Shown: positions 5,730 to 7,267 of the stretch, one piece after another
How positions within the stretch are numbered: the first letter of the stretch is position 1
Layout of the letters: each line of letters begins with the position of its first letter
Assembly: GCA_001801825.1 (NCBI GenBank)
Contig: MGYR01000045.1
Location: 386-7,652, forward strand
Length of the DNA stretch: 7,267 bases
Reading direction: 5' to 3'
Source of the DNA: Gammaproteobacteria bacterium RIFCSPLOWO2_02_FULL_56_15
Lineage (GTDB): Bacteria > Pseudomonadota > Gammaproteobacteria > Eutrophobiales > Eutrophobiaceae
Notes under the pieces: model-generated
Told to the model about the DNA's origin: nothing
Database searches by the model: none
The model's input: the letters and a program-made list of their open reading frames with translations, nothing else
Translations under genes and position numbers: made by a program

Positions 5730-6150
5730 ATTGCGCAGGCGGGTCGGTGATCAGCCCCACACCGTTGACCCCGGCGCGCTGCAGCATGGCCATGGCCTCT
5801 ACGACCCGGCCGTAGGGCACGCTCTGGTCACCCTTTAGGTATACCGGGATCCCCGGTTGATACTTGAGGAGGGCGCTGACCCGGTTGGCCAGGGTCTGTG
5901 GGTCAATTGGTTGATCCTGGTTTTCCCCGTAGTTGATGTAGAATTTACCGGCACTGTCGACGCTAATCACCACGGGTTCCCGGTCCTCGGCAGGCATGGG
6001 TTCGGATGGCGCCTGTGGCAGATCCACCTTGACCCCCTGGCTGAGGAGTGGCGCCGTGATCATGAAGATGATCAGGAGGACCAGCATGACATCGATGTAC
6101 GGTACGACGTTGATCGCCGACATCGGTTTTTTTCGCACCCGCGGTTTCAT
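5728..6150 (-). CDS. tolR: TolR, inner-membrane proton-channel subunit of the Tol motor
   Basis: TolR is an ExbD/TolR-family protein that forms the proton channel with TolQ and transmits movement to TolA. The 140-residue product has a short basic cytoplasmic N-terminus (MKPRVRKKPM). A single transmembrane helix spans about 16-36 and carries the conserved proton-carrying Asp20 in PYIDVMLVLL. A periplasmic domain follows (about 43-135), ending VEAMAMLQRAGVNGVGLIT. Length matches the E. coli protein (~142). The ATG at 6150 begins 13 nt after the tolQ stop and has no recognisable Shine-Dalgarno. Initiation therefore probably depends on ribosomes finishing tolQ, possibly via a five-codon reading frame that bridges the two genes. 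Confidence 0.97.
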   Translation of the reverse strand: MKPRVRKKPMSAINVVPYIDVMLVLLIIFMITAPLLSQGVKVDLPQAPSEPMPAEDREPVVISVDSAGKFYINYGENQDQPIDPQTLANRVSALLKYQPGIPVYLKGDQSVPYGRVVEAMAMLQRAGVNGVGLITDPPAQ

Positions 6151-6164
6151 GGGTTATTGGTCAT
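6147..6164 (-). other. Five-codon mini-ORF bridging tolQ and tolR
   Basis: ATG ACC AAT AAC CCA TGA begins inside the tolQ stop context (TAATG) and ends inside the tolR start (ATGA). It encodes MTNNP. tolR lacks a clear ribosome binding site, so reinitiation through this frame could couple the genes; it may also be chance. Confidence 0.3.
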
Positions 6165-6838
6165 TAGCTGTGTGCATAGCGATGGAGAATGGATGAAAAC
6201 TCCTCCATGAAGATGTCATATCGGTTCAGCAATCGCTCCGCGTCGTCGGAATAACGGTTGTAGGCGATCACGGCCGGGATGGCCGCAAAGAGTCCCATGG
6301 CGGTGGCGATCAGTGCCTCGGCAATACCCGGCGCCACCATGGATATGGTGGCCTGCTGGACATTGCCGAGCGCCCGGAAGCTGTTCATGATCCCCCAGAC
6401 GGTGCCGAACAGGCCGATATAGGGACTGGTGGAACCGACGGTGGCCAGGAAGGCCAGGTGTTTTTCCAGCACCTCCACCTCCCGGTTCAGCGCCACCCGC
6501 ATCGCCCGCTGGGCGCCTTCCAGCATGGCTTCCGGATCGATCTTGGTCTGCGCTTTCAGTTTGGCGAATTCCCGGAAGCCGGATTCAAAGATCTTTTCCA
6601 TGCCGGTGGAAATATATTTTTTGTTGGTCAGGCGGTTATAGAGCGGCGCGAGATCCTCGGCCGACCAGAAGCGTTCTTCGAACTGATTGGCGGATTTTTG
6701 CGCCAGGCTCAGTATCCTGGATTTGCTGAAGATCATGGTCCAGGAGACCACCGAGACCCCAAGCAGGAGGAGCAGGACAAATTGGACCAGGGGGCTGGCG
6801 TTCAGGATCAAGTGAATAAAGGAAAGGTCAGTTGACAT
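6164..6838 (-). CDS. tolQ: TolQ, inner-membrane motor subunit of the Tol system
   Basis: TolQ is an ExbB/MotA-family protein that surrounds TolR and uses the proton motive force to drive TolA. The 224-residue product has a first membrane helix at about 14-37 (SPLVQFVLLLLLGVSVV) and a cytoplasmic loop to about 128. Two more helices lie at about 130-155 and 168-193. They contain the conserved GSTSPYIGLFGTVWGI and EALIATAMGLFAAIPAV stretches, whose Thr residues line the proton path in homologues. Length fits E. coli TolQ (230). The ATG at 6838 overlaps the end of ybgC by 11 nt and has GGAA 7 nt upstream. The stop is a tandem TAA-TGA. Confidence 0.98.
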   Translation of the reverse strand: MSTDLSFIHLILNASPLVQFVLLLLLGVSVVSWTMIFSKSRILSLAQKSANQFEERFWSAEDLAPLYNRLTNKKYISTGMEKIFESGFREFAKLKAQTKIDPEAMLEGAQRAMRVALNREVEVLEKHLAFLATVGSTSPYIGLFGTVWGIMNSFRALGNVQQATISMVAPGIAEALIATAMGLFAAIPAVIAYNRYSDDAERLLNRYDIFMEEFSSILHRYAHS

Positions 6839-7267
6839 GATTCAGTTCCATTCTAAATGAATTCGGCAGCCGGCGGGGTTTCATATCCGCCGCATTGAGA
6901 CAGGCGATACTTACCTCGGCATCACAGAGGAGGTCCTGTTCCTGGTTCAGGATTTCCTGTCGAAACAGCAGGCTTGCGGCGCCCAGGCTGAGGAGGGTGT
7001 TCCGGATCTCAAGTATTGCATCGATGCGAGCCGCCTTTCTGTAGTTGATGGTTATCCGGGTGACCGCAAAGAGCAGTCCCTCGCTGTCACGCAGCTCGGA
7101 TTGTGAATAGCCCAGTTGCCGGAGCCATTCCGTGCGGGCGCGCTCCATGAACCTGAGATAGCTGGTGTGGTAGACGACACCCCCGGCATCTGTATCCTCG
7201 TAATAGACGCGCACTGACCAGATAAATTCCCTGCTCGCGGGTAGGGCCGGCTTATTCTTCTTTTTCA
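6828..7267 (-). CDS. ybgC: YbgC, hotdog-fold acyl-CoA thioesterase (5' end at window edge)
   Basis: YbgC is a small cytoplasmic thioesterase that hydrolyses acyl-CoA; it heads the tol-pal operon in many gammaproteobacteria, where it is linked to phospholipid metabolism. The signature VRVYYEDTDAGGVVYH holds the catalytic Asp of the 4-hydroxybenzoyl-CoA thioesterase type. It is followed by RFMERARTEWLRQLG and ends with MKPRRLPNSF. A GTG at 7214 lies within the signature and is not a convincing start. The frame stays open to the edge, adding KKKNKPALPASREFIWS; FIWSVRV aligns with the RWPVRV of E. coli. The window ends with TG AAA AAG on the minus strand. One further A would give an ATG start just outside, making 146 residues. 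The stop overlaps tolQ by 11 nt. Confidence 0.94.
   Translation of the reverse strand, partial: KKKNKPALPASREFIWSVRVYYEDTDAGGVVYHTSYLRFMERARTEWLRQLGYSQSELRDSEGLLFAVTRITINYRKAARIDAILEIRNTLLSLGAASLLFRQEILNQEQDLLCDAEVSIACLNAADMKPRRLPNSFRMELNHVN

Overview
The window carries the conserved tol-pal cluster of a gammaproteobacterium, with every real gene on the minus strand. In transcription order (right to left) it reads ybgC (5' end at the window edge), tolQ, tolR, tolA, tolB, pal, cpoB, queE, queC, and a NUDIX hydrolase cut by the left edge. This order, with queE-queC following cpoB, is the Pseudomonas/Chromatiales-type arrangement rather than the enteric one. The GC-rich codon use and protein character would suit a Chromatiales-like or environmental gammaproteobacterium; that placement is an inference and I cannot name a genus.

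Layout by region. 6828-7267 is ybgC, a hotdog-fold acyl-CoA thioesterase. 4897-6838 holds tolQ, tolR and tolA, the inner-membrane, proton-driven motor and its periplasm-spanning arm. 2927-4879 holds tolB and pal, the periplasmic beta-propeller and the outer-membrane lipoprotein that anchors to peptidoglycan. 1847-2899 is cpoB, a periplasmic coiled-coil/TPR protein that links the Tol machine to septal peptidoglycan synthesis. 371-1828 holds queE and queC, two consecutive steps of 7-deazaguanine (preQ0) synthesis. 1-339 is the N-terminal part of a NUDIX hydrolase.

Most junctions are tight (an 11-nt overlap to a 31-nt gap), so the cluster probably behaves as one or a few operons. The two larger spacers are tolB-pal (117 nt) and queE-queC (102 nt). 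Both hold weak promoter-like elements and small inverted repeats. No rho-independent terminator, tRNA, rRNA, mobile element or CRISPR array was seen, and no plus-strand gene is supported.

The genes themselves are ordinary and intact. The more unusual points lie at the junctions. All three genes ending in TAG (tolR, pal, cpoB) are followed in the same frame, without another stop, by the next gene. A five-codon mini-ORF bridges tolQ and tolR. tolA and cpoB use TTG and GTG starts backed by good ribosome binding sites. The queE-queC spacer contains competing inverted repeats. CpoB has an unusually long linker and TolA is short. I found no convincing evidence of a new biological system.
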